From the NCBI RefSeq assembly GCF_010093815.1, contig NW_022985557.1, positions 682,001 to 746,000 of the forward strand: 64,000 bases of DNA, read 5' to 3'. The notes beneath the pieces were generated by a model. The model saw nothing but the letters and a program-made list of their open reading frames with translations, was not told the origin of the DNA and searched no databases. This document shows positions 54,580-64,000 of the stretch, piece after piece. The position numbers and the translations under genes were made by a program. This DNA comes from Pseudovirgaria hyperparasitica (Eukaryota; Ascomycota; Dothideomycetes; Acrospermales; Acrospermaceae). The stretch's first letter is position 1, and each line of letters opens with the position of its first letter.

Positions 54580-54923
54580 TTTAATGCAGATACCCTCGAC
54601 GACGTAAACGATGTATTAGCAACATTTCATTTGAAGCAGAGCTTGACCTTCTATGTTAGTGCAACGTTATGAGTCTATTCATACAACGATGTTGGTTCTC
54701 GAACGTCCACTTCGCCACATTATCAGACATGCAAAATATGTTTGCAATCATTCACACGTTCGCAAGCCACCGCAAAACATCGTACCCCACACCATATCTA
54801 TCCCTTGAACAAGGGCAGATCAATCTTCCAGATCTGCAAATCATCGTATCTGTTCTCTGTTGCCCATCAAGACAAAGTGAACGTAGTACTCTCAAGCGGC
54901 ACGGAGCAAGAGCAGCGCCCTGT
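54580..54923. other. Convergent intergenic region
   Basis: A 344-bp stretch between the Gemin2-like and Zn2Cys6 gene stops. No features recognised. Confidence 0.5.
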
Positions 54924-56766
54924 TCAAGCATCAGGAACATCACTCTCTAAGATCCAATTTTCTCTCGGAATCTCTACTTCTACCGCAGTCCGACCCTTGC
55001 GCGGTGGTGTCTCAGCCACAATTCCCACATTACGGAGTGCTTCTTTGCGTTTGCGATTTGCATCGCGGATAGCTGAAGGAGACTTGGTGAACTTTGAGAT
55101 CCTGGCGATGGGGCGGGGAGCCTGAGCCCGTGGAACGCAGAGAGCGTTTGCTTGAGTGCAGCGGAGGCAGGACATTGTCGTGGCTGACCCTGACAGTCCG
55201 GATAATACAGACGGGCGCTGGCATCGCACGTGACGATTATGGCAGCGCTGACATGCAGCTTGGTGCTTTTGGGAGGTGTTACATGCTGGAGTCGGTGCAA
55301 AGATGTTTTCGGGGTCTCCCGCTGTGACGGTGCCCGTGAACGCCAAAGTTTCTGCCATTGGACTTCCAGAAGGCCTAGATTCGATAGCAACGTGGCTGAG
55401 GATTCGACGAAAGGTCTGAGGCTTGGTATGATGCAAAACTGGAGACTGGCTCACTTCTTCTTGTTGATCGCCCAACATGGATGCTCCGATATCCTCGAGG
55501 CTCGCACTCAGGGCTTGCCCAGAAGGCTTCTTCGGGGGAGGAGGGTCACAGGGAGATGAGTCGCGCCTAACACTGGCTCCAGTAGATGGTTTATATCTAA
55601 TTGAGACACCATACGGCTTGAATATGGAGCTAGTTAAGGGGTCAAGACCTTGTTGAGCGTTAGCTGTGGAGTTTCATCATACACGTGCGAAGTTTACCTT
55701 GTCCGGCACGCCAGTTCATGAAACCTGGACTGCCTATGAGGTCTGCGATTGTGGTGGTGTTACGAGTTGCTCCAGAACCTATTTTCGTACGAGCTATTTG
55801 CGTTTGCAGTCCTTCAGCTTTTTCCGTCTGGATTGATTCCCGCTGGCCAAAGCTATTCTGTGCCGCGTTACTGAGTGGTGTAGACGATGTATTTATACGA
55901 GTATCTTCCAATATGGTGGTTTGATCAGAAACACTTGACAGGATATCATCGGTCTCGCTGTCAGTAATGGTCAATTCAAGAGACCCAATGGGCTCTACCG
56001 AGAGACGCTCAATAAATCGATTAAGAGATTTATGGCCACTTGTTCGAGCAGCGTTGATCCCACCGGTATTATCACGTTCGTCGGTATTTATGTATTGATC
56101 ATGCTGTGAGGCATTTGAGTTGACTGGTCTAAAGGGATCGTCTTCATGATCTGTGGATGTATTATAGCTCGAGGGCAGCTGTGTGAGCTGGGCGTGACTA
56201 TGGCCTATGTTTGTTCGATCAATTACTAGGATATACTTGAAAAACAACCTACTGTGCGCTTCATATGTCGGGAAAGTGTGACTGGCTCGCCCTGTGTTTG
56301 ATTCTGCCCGCGCCCTGAAGCCACGAGATTCTCTCGCGGTTGAATAATTCTGTTTCGGGTGGAAGCCCTCATGCCTTTCAAGTATTGGGGTATTTTCTCC
56401 AATAAGGGTTCCTGGAGACACAATTTCTAGATCGCTGGCCTCCCAGGAGTCCGGTACCGGGGTAAAGTGGCGCGAGCTCGACGCGTCTGAGGCTTTGGTG
56501 TCCTCAAACATCGGGACAATGGATCTTGATTGAAGGCTTACTGCTGATGTGGTGTATCTTGGATCTATGCTGCGAGACTGTCTCTTATTCGTAGAGCACA
56601 CCCCTGACGCCGAACTCAATCGCTGAAGCAGTCTAGCCTTTGCCTCAGGGCCGTAGCGCTGAGCGAAGCTTTCAAACTGTACCGCCAGGTCATCAGAATC
56701 ACGAAAGTATGTGCTGAGCTTGCCTGGTAGGGGAGGCGGGGCCATGGAGCCGCGATCGAGCACCAT
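54924..56766 (-). CDS. Protein with C-terminal Zn(II)2Cys6 finger
   Basis: Three exons (56253-56766, 55698-56204, 54924-55648) give 581 residues. The start is the ATG at 56766; upstream of it the frame lacks an ATG. The first 430 residues are Ser/Thr/Asp-rich with the ordered-looking start LPGKLSTYFRDSDDLAVQFE. The finger is near residues 475-510: CQRC, six residues, Cys, a 17-residue loop, CLRC, six residues, Cys. This matches C-x2-C-x6-C...C-x2-C-x6-C, but the loop between halves is longer than usual. The 48-bp intron 56205-56252 is in-frame and would otherwise insert a hydrophobic LFFKYILVI. The second splice restores NWRAGQGLDPLTSSIF. No fungal transcription-factor middle homology domain is visible. 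Confidence 0.78.
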
Positions 56767-57381
56767 CGAAATATAGTGAATCGGAAGGAGGCGCCGGTGG
56801 AAGAAAACAGAATACAGAGATTTGTGGTTGTAAAAGGCTTTTACGACGCGTACTCTCGACCAACTACTACACGTGATTGAATTCGTAAAATCCAATCTGG
56901 TGCCCGGGCCTTAGCGCTATGGGAAAGTGAATGAGACTTGTTGTGTCGGGTTATTAAGTGTTCATTTGGACTCGGCCGTTCTATGGTATGACAGAAACAA
57001 ATCGGTTTACGAGATCTGTTTGCCACGAGGCTGCTCGCAATTCCATATCCTGATTGCAGTCAAAGCTCAACGCACGAAAACTACACATCGGCGTGCCCTA
57101 TGGTGGTTATTCTGGAAGTCTACGCTCTAGATTGGAAAGTGTGACGCCACACATGAGCGGGTAGGAATGTCGTGCATCGTTATCACTTCATGCCTGATCT
57201 GAACGAGTTTTGAAGCATATCAGCATCTTAAATACACTCACCACTACCAGGATGACCGTGAATCTGTCCAGATTCCCAGCGCCATGCTTCAAAAACACAT
57301 ATTTACAATGCACGTATGCATACCCTGCAAGCCTCCATAGTTATACAACGAGTCGTTAAGATCTCTTCAATCTTCATGTCA
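56767..57381. other. Intergenic region
   Basis: A 615-bp stretch between two minus-strand genes: promoter of the Zn2Cys6 gene and 3' flank of Mgr2. Nothing specific was recognised. Confidence 0.45.
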
Positions 57382-57880
57382 TCACGCCGTTTCTTGTGCA
57401 CGCTGCCACCGTACGTGCTGTTGGGGCATTATAAGTGGTCGTTGGTAAGCTCTTGCGAAAGCTCGATTAGCTTGCAAGGACGAGTCTGTTCGAATAACGG
57501 ATCCTATTGACATGAAGAAGCTTTTCGAAGAGTCAGCCCGGTCCATGTGAGCGGAGGGATTCAGTACCCAAACGTGGCTCCAGATCCAACCATGTATTGT
57601 CCCAATGTTCTTAGCATTCCGTTCGGACCAGGTCCAAATCGAATTATGTTGGTTGCACCAAAGATAAAGCCAATGATCAATCCGACAGCTATAATCCATG
57701 TCAGGAATTACAGAGGATATGCGCTCGCAATTGAGTACGTACAACCCCCCATCATGCCTCCCATCTTCACTGCGCGAAGTTAGCTCAGCAAGTGAATAGC
57801 TAGCGAGCTCATCGATTCCTACGTTTATCGAATGTTGACGGCCCTGCTTGCCCGCCTGCGTTCGATGGCATTGGAGGCAT
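57382..57880 (-). CDS. MGR2: Mgr2/Romo1 family protein, TIM23 translocase subunit
   Basis: Four exons (57823-57880, 57743-57769, 57568-57688, 57382-57520) give 114 residues, the size of yeast Mgr2 (113). The second exon is only 27 nt. Joined, the core reads KMGGMMGGSVGLIIGFIFGA, then IIRFGPGPNGMLRTLGQYMV, then GSGATFGFFMSIGSVIRTDS. These are two hairpin membrane helices around the conserved GPGPNG-RTLGQY loop that define the family. Mgr2 gates lateral release of preproteins from TIM23 in the inner mitochondrial membrane; ROMO1 is the animal homologue. Donors are GTAGGA, GTACGT and GTACTG; branch sites GCTAAC and GCTGAC are seen in introns 1 and 3. A continuous open frame overlaps introns here and hides the gene. 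Confidence 0.92.
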
Positions 57881-58758
57881 GGCGGCGGTTGATAGTTGAT
57901 GAGACTCAATGTCAGTCTGGAACAAAAGGGACAACAAAGTTTATGGATCCAAGATGCGGCGACGCAGAGTAAATGCGGGCTGAAGCTTTGACATCGCGCT
58001 TAAAGCTTCCAGCATAGGCTACATCAGACGACGCTATGCCTGAGCTGGACAGACTGCACGTGATATATACCTGCAAGCACGAGTTTCGAACAACAAAGTT
58101 TGTGAGAGTGGTGCATTCACAACATGCGCAGTCATACCAAAAAATCTATAGCAACTCGACTTCACTTGAATTCCCACAACAAGGCCAGGTCGTTGTGAAA
58201 ACTCGCGTCCATCCGCTCAGGCGTCTCTGTAACGTCTTGACAGGTGACTGGCGCTTCACTTTAGCCGCTCAGCGTTAGCGAGCCCGACTCCTCAGACCGA
58301 CCAGGCCAACATATCTCATTCCTAACTTTCTCGCCATAATCCCTCCTCTATCCGCATCGACATCCTCACTCTCCCCTACATCCGTCGGTATTTGCTTCGA
58401 TTCTATAGCTGACACTGTGTGTCCTGCCTTCACCTAGGCTGCGTTGTCTACATCCTCGTCGCGCTACAAGGCACTGACGTCGCACCTGGCTGACACGGGA
58501 CAGCACACGACCGTCTCGTCCACGGCGACCTACTTCCTCCGATACAAAAAAAAACTTAGTCGCATATTAATATCCTGTACTCGCTTTGGTCTATGGTAGA
58601 ACGACGGCATCGCTTTCGCTTGTCGACGTTGTTATTGCTTGATTTAAGGGGCGTCGTGTCGACGATACACACCAAGCGACGGTGCTAAACGAGGGCTCGA
58701 GGCACCTGTACAGTCCCGAATATACCTTTAAGAGCCGTCGTAGTTGCCAGTCTTGCAG
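57881..58758. promoter_or_regulatory. Divergent promoter region of Mgr2 and the FHA protein
   Basis: An 878-bp stretch without a gene. It is pyrimidine-rich from about 58280 to 58460, as in long fungal leaders, and contains a TGACGTCG element near 58474 that resembles a CRE/bZIP site. A likely long 5' leader belongs to the FHA gene. Confidence 0.4.
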
Positions 58759-61065
58759 ATGACTGCAGTTGCTCCTCCGCCAAATTTCCAGCCCATTTCC
58801 CGAACAGGATGGAGCGCCTCTAACAACTCGAATGGAGTAAACCCTGACGACGTGTCGAGGATGTTTATGCCCCCGGGTGGAACTCGTCGAGGCGTTCAGC
58901 GCACGCCTTCATCATCCTCTATATCATCCACTGCATCCAATGGAACCATCACCTCAACCTCCCTAACGACTAATGGCATATCACAATCCCCGGCTACCGA
59001 AGGTCAGAACTGGACAGCAAAGAAGAAACCTACCCGAGGCCTTTGGCCCGCGTCAGAAGCAAAGCCAGTGGCAGGACTGTCAACAGCGCGTCCACAGCCG
59101 ATTGCTTCTGCTTCATCCGGTCCGTCTGCAGCCTCCGCGATGAATGCGCTTCATTCTCCATCTCCACACATGCTACCCTCACAAACCAATGGGCAGTCAC
59201 AAGTTCAGACAAATGGGCAGCCGAGAACTTCTCTACAACCTGAAAATACCGCGGTACTATATCTCATTCCCATGAACGGTACTTTTGAACGGAAAACAAT
59301 CACAGTACCGTTTTTCCCCGAGGTTTTAAAAATTGGTCGCCAAACGAATCAAAAGACACAACCCACTCCTTTGAATGGATATTTTGACTCGAAAGTGCTG
59401 TCAAGACAGCATGCTGAAATATGGGCTGAAAGAACCGGCAAGGTCTGGATAAGAGACGTGAAATCTTCCAACGGTACATTTGTCAATGGACAAAGACTGT
59501 CTCCAGAAAACAGAGACTCAGAGCCACAAGAACTTCGAGAACAGGACATGTTGGAGCTGGGTATTGATATTGTTAGTGAAGACCAGAAAACGATTGTTCA
59601 CCATAAAGTGGCTGCCCGTGTTGAACATGCTGGCTTTTATAACACAAACGGTCAGAACATGCTGGATCTCAATTTCGGAGATCTGGATTCTCCCAATGCC
59701 AATGGGCTTATGGGAGCAGGTTTCGGGCAGAACATGGGTCCAATGCGCTCGCGACAAGGCAGTCAAGGAACCATTGGCAGCGCAAGGCTTGGTTCTGCAG
59801 CCAACAGTATGGCGAACAACAACATGGGCGCTATGGGTCAACAGCGCCAAAACACTTTCTGGCTACAGCCTATCTCCATGGAACAAGTCGTCAAAAAATT
59901 AAACGTAAGTCAAGGTGTACGACGCCAAGATATGAGTCTCCTAACCCCTTATCAGGCCGAACTCAAGCTTGCAAAGCAACAAACACAAGATCTACAGCGA
60001 GCATCCCACTCTATCGAAACCATGCTGACCACCGAGCCGAAAAAAGAAGCAATCAAGTCTCCCCAAGCTTCGCATAATCCCCTCATGAAGCCCTCCCCCG
60101 TCAAAGGGGACATCAAGGCACGCTTTTCAGATCCACCTGCACCACCACCACAGCAACCGCTCCCGGAGAAGCCTGATGCGGCGAGCTATATTCCTTCCTT
60201 CCGGAGGACTGACACAGAGAAACCGAAAAGCTCAAACAGCTCACCAAGCCGGTCTGGGCGTTTCGAAAATTTCTCACCCATCAGTTCGTTGGTTGATCCA
60301 CAAAGCGCTGCTTTAGCCGAGGCATTGGCCGCCGCAAAAAAGGATCTGGAAGCGCAGAACATTAAGTTGAAGGAATTGGAACAGATCATTGAACAAGAGA
60401 AGCGTGCCAGGGAAGCGGCTGAAGAAAAAGCTCTTCGTCTTGAAGCCGAACAAAGGAAGGAACTCCTATCACAGCATGGCTCTGTGGCGACGTCTGAGAT
60501 ACCGGTCAGGATTGCGGACGACGCGCAAGACGACGAAACCCTAGTTGACACTGAGTCCGCGAAGGCATCTATGAGCTCCTCTCCGATTGAACCAATTGAC
60601 CACACCGATGCTCTGCAAAAGCGACTTGACTCTATGGTTATTGAAATGTCGGAAGTTCGCCAGCAAATGGAAAGATACCGCCAACGCGCTGAGGCTGCAG
60701 AAGCCGAGAGCACGAGAGATCGCGATACACTCGCCGAAATGGTTGACAAGCTCCGGGATCAACAGAAGAGCAAGGGCGGTGTTATGATGAAACGACTACG
60801 GAAGACACAGTCAAGCAGCAAAGAGAAGACCGAAAGCGGGGAAGCGAACGGCCATGTTGCTGGCACCACACCCGCGAGCGAAGTTCAGAGAGCAGAAGAG
60901 CTCGCACAAGAATTCAGTGAAGCCCTTCAGCAACTTATGGCACAGGACTCGAGGCGAGACGAAATTATGGTTCATAAAGCCCCAGTCGCAAGTATGGTCA
61001 GTATCGTGTTGATCGGCGTTGGGCTCATGGCTTGGCTTAATAGCTGGCCGAAGATTGAGCGTTGA
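58759..61065 (+). CDS. FHA-domain tail-anchored protein, PRO45/HAM-4 (SLMAP) type STRIPAK subunit
   Basis: Two exons (58759-59904, 59956-61065) give 751 residues. Residues 1-165 are Ser/Thr-rich. The FHA domain lies near 190-260 with the key residues in VLKIGRQTN, SRQHAEIWAE and SSNGTFVNGQRL (Gly-Arg, Ser-Arg-x-His, Ser-Asn-Gly), which bind phosphothreonine. A coiled coil follows (LAEALAAAKKDLEAQNIKLK, LEQIIEQEKRAREAAEEKAL, then LDSMVIEMSEVRQQMERYR). The last 25 residues are a tail anchor (VSIVLIGVGLMAWLNSW). This layout is that of PRO45/HAM-4 and animal SLMAP in the STRIPAK complex, which controls hyphal fusion and development. The 51-bp intron is readable in frame, but its removal (KKLNAELKLAKQ) fits the family. 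The frame upstream of 58759 has no ATG. Confidence 0.88.
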   Translation: MTAVAPPPNFQPISRTGWSASNNSNGVNPDDVSRMFMPPGGTRRGVQRTPSSSSISSTASNGTITSTSLTTNGISQSPATEGQNWTAKKKPTRGLWPASEAKPVAGLSTARPQPIASASSGPSAASAMNALHSPSPHMLPSQTNGQSQVQTNGQPRTSLQPENTAVLYLIPMNGTFERKTITVPFFPEVLKIGRQTNQKTQPTPLNGYFDSKVLSRQHAEIWAERTGKVWIRDVKSSNGTFVNGQRLSPENRDSEPQELREQDMLELGIDIVSEDQKTIVHHKVAARVEHAGFYNTNGQNMLDLNFGDLDSPNANGLMGAGFGQNMGPMRSRQGSQGTIGSARLGSAANSMANNNMGAMGQQRQNTFWLQPISMEQVVKKLNVSQGVRRQDMSLLTPYQAELKLAKQQTQDLQRASHSIETMLTTEPKKEAIKSPQASHNPLMKPSPVKGDIKARFSDPPAPPPQQPLPEKPDAASYIPSFRRTDTEKPKSSNSSPSRSGRFENFSPISSLVDPQSAALAEALAAAKKDLEAQNIKLKELEQIIEQEKRAREAAEEKALRLEAEQRKELLSQHGSVATSEIPVRIADDAQDDETLVDTESAKASMSSSPIEPIDHTDALQKRLDSMVIEMSEVRQQMERYRQRAEAAEAESTRDRDTLAEMVDKLRDQQKSKGGVMMKRLRKTQSSSKEKTESGEANGHVAGTTPASEVQRAEELAQEFSEALQQLMAQDSRRDEIMVHKAPVASMVSIVLIGVGLMAWLNSWPKIER

Positions 61066-62484
61066 ACTGCTGAGCCATCATTGAAGATACTACGAACGCC
61101 AAGGAACACATCCAGCGGCGAATAAGGACGTGTGGACTGCTGTGTCAACACAGACACACCATCCCAGACCCGCCGCAGCAGCAGCAGTCATCTGGCAGAT
61201 ACCACACTGCTAAGATGACATAAATGTCGAAGCATTATTGCTATCAGCAGCAGCGTGGATTCTCGGAGACAGGGCATAAAATCCTTCTCCATCATCTTGA
61301 CCCGCTCACCCGTACCACCAATTTAATCTGGGTCAGACGCTTTGGCGGCATTACATACGGCATAAATCCGGCGCCGAGCACACTACATTCTTGGGGAACA
61401 CATTTTGGCGTTCTGGTCTTGGTTTTTAGGGTTTGGAATTGCGAGGTTTGGGCTCGGGTTCGCAAAGGTCGAGAACGAGCGGATTGTACTATCAAACAGC
61501 TACAGGCTCGTCGTCGCGAGAATACCAACTTGGGCGTTGCGGCTCGAAGAACAAGCTAGAACGAACATTATCTTGACGATCGCCTGAGAGTCAAGAAGCT
61601 TTTCTTTGTTATTCTTTTCCTTTTGTACGGATCGAGAACGGATTCGACGGGTGCTTGGGAGAGGATAGGACTGAAACACATGGTAGACGAGTTGATGAAT
61701 GGGGCAGAGGTTGATACTTCATGATAAATATTCTTCCGTCTGTTGTGACAAATTGATGATAATTCTTCTATTCTGGCGCATTCTTCATGGTGACTTCGGC
61801 CCTTGCTATGTACAACCCACCACATGATTCACCGACGTAATACTGATTACACCCCGCGTTGAGAACCCAGGACACTTACGACGGACACGTTATTTCTCGA
61901 GTTGTGGTCCTTGTCCCCATCCGTTATGTGTACCCAAGATTTCGAATGGTAGCCCAAAGTCCACCCTCAAAAGCCACGAAGACAACCAGAATTGTCAAAG
62001 AGTGACATCTTGTACATGCCCATAAGCTATAATGGGAACGTCGATATCTGACTAATGCTGTGAAATCGCCTTCTACGAGTCATGATGGATATGCGAGTTA
62101 GTTAGATATCACGATCCTTGGTGTGACATTTGAATGCTACGATGGCTGACGAGATTCTCGAAGCCTGATTCAAAGTAAGCTCTCCATCGGTCATGATGTA
62201 TATGCGAATCACACGATATGAGACTACAGGGCAGATGTTAGGGGCTATAATGGCAATGGAGGATCGTAGTCGCTACATGTCTCGATATCTGTATTCCCAC
62301 GACTGAGCAGTGAGATTTCAAACCCCTATTAAACGTTCATTTTGTGCATCTACAGGATTCTATGTGATGCCTTAACGCTCCTGTCCAAACTACAACGTCT
62401 ATTTTCACATGCATATCTGCTGACCCGTTGGTTGTGGCGTGTCCGTCCTCTTCATCCTGCACATGTGTGAGCAGGACCGGAAGT
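61066..62484. other. 1.4-kb convergent intergenic region
   Basis: No gene recognised between the FHA gene and the repeat protein on the minus strand. A short CAG run lies near 61177-61190. Confidence 0.5.
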
Positions 62485-63502
62485 CTACCGCAGGCCTGTT
62501 GCGATGGTATTCTTCTTGGGTGCAAGAATGCCGACGTTGCGGAGCTGCTGAACCGTTTTTTCGCTAGTGTCCTTGTCTTTAGCTTTATTGCGTGCGGCTT
62601 TGGAAGCTGTGCTGTCAGGGTTGATGATCAGGGGTGTGTCGGTGACGGCTTCAAGAGTTAGTAGAGCTACAGAGAGGTTAAGGGGTGTGTGGTACCTGAA
62701 TAGTCAGACGCGATGTTCAGAGCTGATTTTGAAGAGAGCAGGCCCTGCTTGAAGAGGTTCTGGTTGATGTTGTCGAGGGCGGCTTGTTTGCCTGCAGCAT
62801 ACCTACGAGCGGTGCTTGCGGAGGTACCGTGTCCGACTGAATTTCTCGTGGGAGAGGCTTTCGTGGTCAGTTATTTATCTTTGGAATAGGAAGAAGAGGT
62901 GTCTCATCACCTTTATTGCCATACCCATCGTCTGCAACGTTGGGGGTGTCGAGTCTGGTCTTCGCTCCATAGACACCAATTGGAGGAAGTAGCCCGGCTG
63001 CACGAAGACGGCCAACATGCTCTTGAGCCTTTGATTTCACAGTCTTGTTGCGTTTGGTGTCCTTCTGATCTTGCTCGCTCAACATACGAGGTTCGTGTCC
63101 CGATTTAGAAAGCAGTCCCTCCTCACGAAATTGCTGCTTACGTGCGTAGTCATGGTCAAATTGATTCCTGTCGATGAGGCGGGTGTTGACAGGCCCAACA
63201 TCACCATTGCAGTTGGCTAGATTACTTGTGTCAGGGTTGGCAAAAGGGCCACGATTGGAGAGACCGTTCGTCTTGACTTGAGTTTCAGTTGAATCTCTGC
63301 CTACTGGGAAGACGAAAGGAGGAAGTGGAGGTACATTCACCGGCTGGACATTTTGTGGAGCGGCCAGAGTTGGTCTCGGGCAAAGTATGGCGTTGTTTTG
63401 CTGTGAAAAGACAGAGTCTTTGCGAGAATCCGAATTAACGATTGTGGCGCCAGGGGGGTCAGTGTCGTGAAAGCAGGCGAAGAGGAGACTGAGAAAAGGC
63501 AT
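62485..63502 (-). CDS. Protein with four LRxxGLL-like repeats, function unknown
   Basis: Three exons (62911-63502, 62696-62857, 62485-62648) give 305 residues. Both introns (53 and 47 bp) are phase 1, have an acceptor ending in AAG and rebuild an Ala codon (G+CC); the second contains TACTAAC. Four short similar segments recur: QQFREEGLLSKSG, VGRLRAAGLLPPIG, QNLFKQGLLSSKS and QQLRNVGILAPKK. The pattern is an aromatic or Leu, a basic or polar residue, two variable positions, Gly, Leu/Ile-Leu, then a polar turn. The rest is polar, Asn/Asp/Lys-rich and probably disordered. The start MPFLSLLFACF is hydrophobic but not a clear signal peptide. No known family. Consistency of three exons and splice signals supports a real gene. 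Confidence 0.72.
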
Positions 63503-64000
63503 CTTCTAGAAGCCAATAGCCGTGTATCGGTCTCGTGGTTAATCAAGTAGAAGTGTGAAGATGCAGCGTTGGATCGCTCGGTGAGCCTGAAAGACAAATT
63601 AGCTTGTTGGGAGATATCTTTTGTTTTGTTTGGAGGCACGTGCACACAAATTGCGTTGTGAGAACCTGGTAGGGAAACAGGACTAGCTTGAGTGAAGGAT
63701 TGTCCTATGGAATCAATTGCGGATTGGCAGAATCTCAAGAGAGTCTCTACCAGGCCGCGAGTACTGTAGTATCGTTTCTACTTTACTGACAGCTTGTGAC
63801 TGTTGGTGAGATGGCTTCGAAACTACGCGAGCAACAGCGGAACTTTCCTCCGTCCGGGTGTAAATAGTGTGTCGGCAAGGTTTTAGTGCTGGGGGCTTGA
63901 TATGCCTAGGTGGATCATGAAGTGTTTGATTATGGGGCTTGGACGTGCAGCTTCTAAAACATGAGAACATCGTGTGGTTACAAAAGTATCTGGTGTTAAA
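63503..64000. other. Upstream flank at the window edge
   Basis: Promoter side of the repeat protein gene. Minus-strand frames of 85-133 codons here lack motifs. No gene can be claimed; one could start beyond the window. Confidence 0.4.

Overview
The window is nuclear DNA of a filamentous ascomycete (Pezizomycotina). Genes are separate single units on both strands, with short introns (mostly 45-100 bp) that follow the GT...CTAAC...AG pattern. Several families are fungal or typical of Pezizomycotina: a HET-domain protein, a fungal STAND/NACHT relic, a PRO45/HAM-4-type FHA protein, a fungal annexin, a DUF3605 protein, GPI2, Mgr2/Romo1 and a CBM18-linked copper radical oxidase. The class (for example Dothideomycetes) cannot be fixed from this sequence alone. 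No transposon, CRISPR array or operon was recognised.

Layout. 1-1063: simple and tandem repeats. 1064-12636: dense housekeeping block with SNX3/Grd19 sorting nexin (-), DUR3-like SSS transporter (+), SLC33A1-type acetyl-CoA transporter (-), CENP-O kinetochore protein (+), a Teb1/Tay1-like double-Myb telobox protein (-) and GPI2/PIG-C (+). 12637-15134: no recognisable gene. 15135-20649: annexin (+), a small conserved protein (-), a conserved fungal protein (+) and a DUF3605 protein (+). 20650-30394: accessory-looking stretch with a broken STAND/NACHT gene (-) divergent from an intact HET-domain gene (+), then a MYND-finger protein (-). 30395-40137: FAD oxidoreductase (+), UIM-repeat protein (+), tRNA-Lys(CTT), phosphopantothenate-cysteine ligase (+) and a Ser/Pro-rich protein (+), separated by kilobase-size gaps. 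43010-50803: copper radical oxidase with three chitin-binding modules (+), SPOUT1-type methyltransferase (-), a selenoprotein-K-like small membrane protein in which Cys stands where Sec is expected (+), and a secreted glycoside hydrolase with a C-terminal F5/8-type domain (-). 52376-64000: small basic protein (+), Gemin2-like protein (+), a protein with a C-terminal Zn2Cys6 finger (-), Mgr2/Romo1 (-, four exons), the PRO45/HAM-4 FHA protein (+) and a three-exon repeat protein (-).

There is no single pathway here. The genes serve membrane traffic, transport, GPI-anchor and CoA biosynthesis, mitochondrial import, chromosome biology, cell-wall or carbohydrate breakdown and non-self recognition. 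Most genes were rebuilt by hand from splice signals. The exon sums were checked to be multiples of three, and the joins restore family motifs where the family is known. The strongest leads are the SelK-like gene hidden in three short exons, the decayed STAND gene facing an intact HET gene, a switch from C-rich to G-rich coding strand inside at least eight genes on both strands, a Zn2Cys6 finger placed at a C-terminus, an overlapping upstream ORF on GPI2, and a protein built on four LRxxGLL-like repeats.
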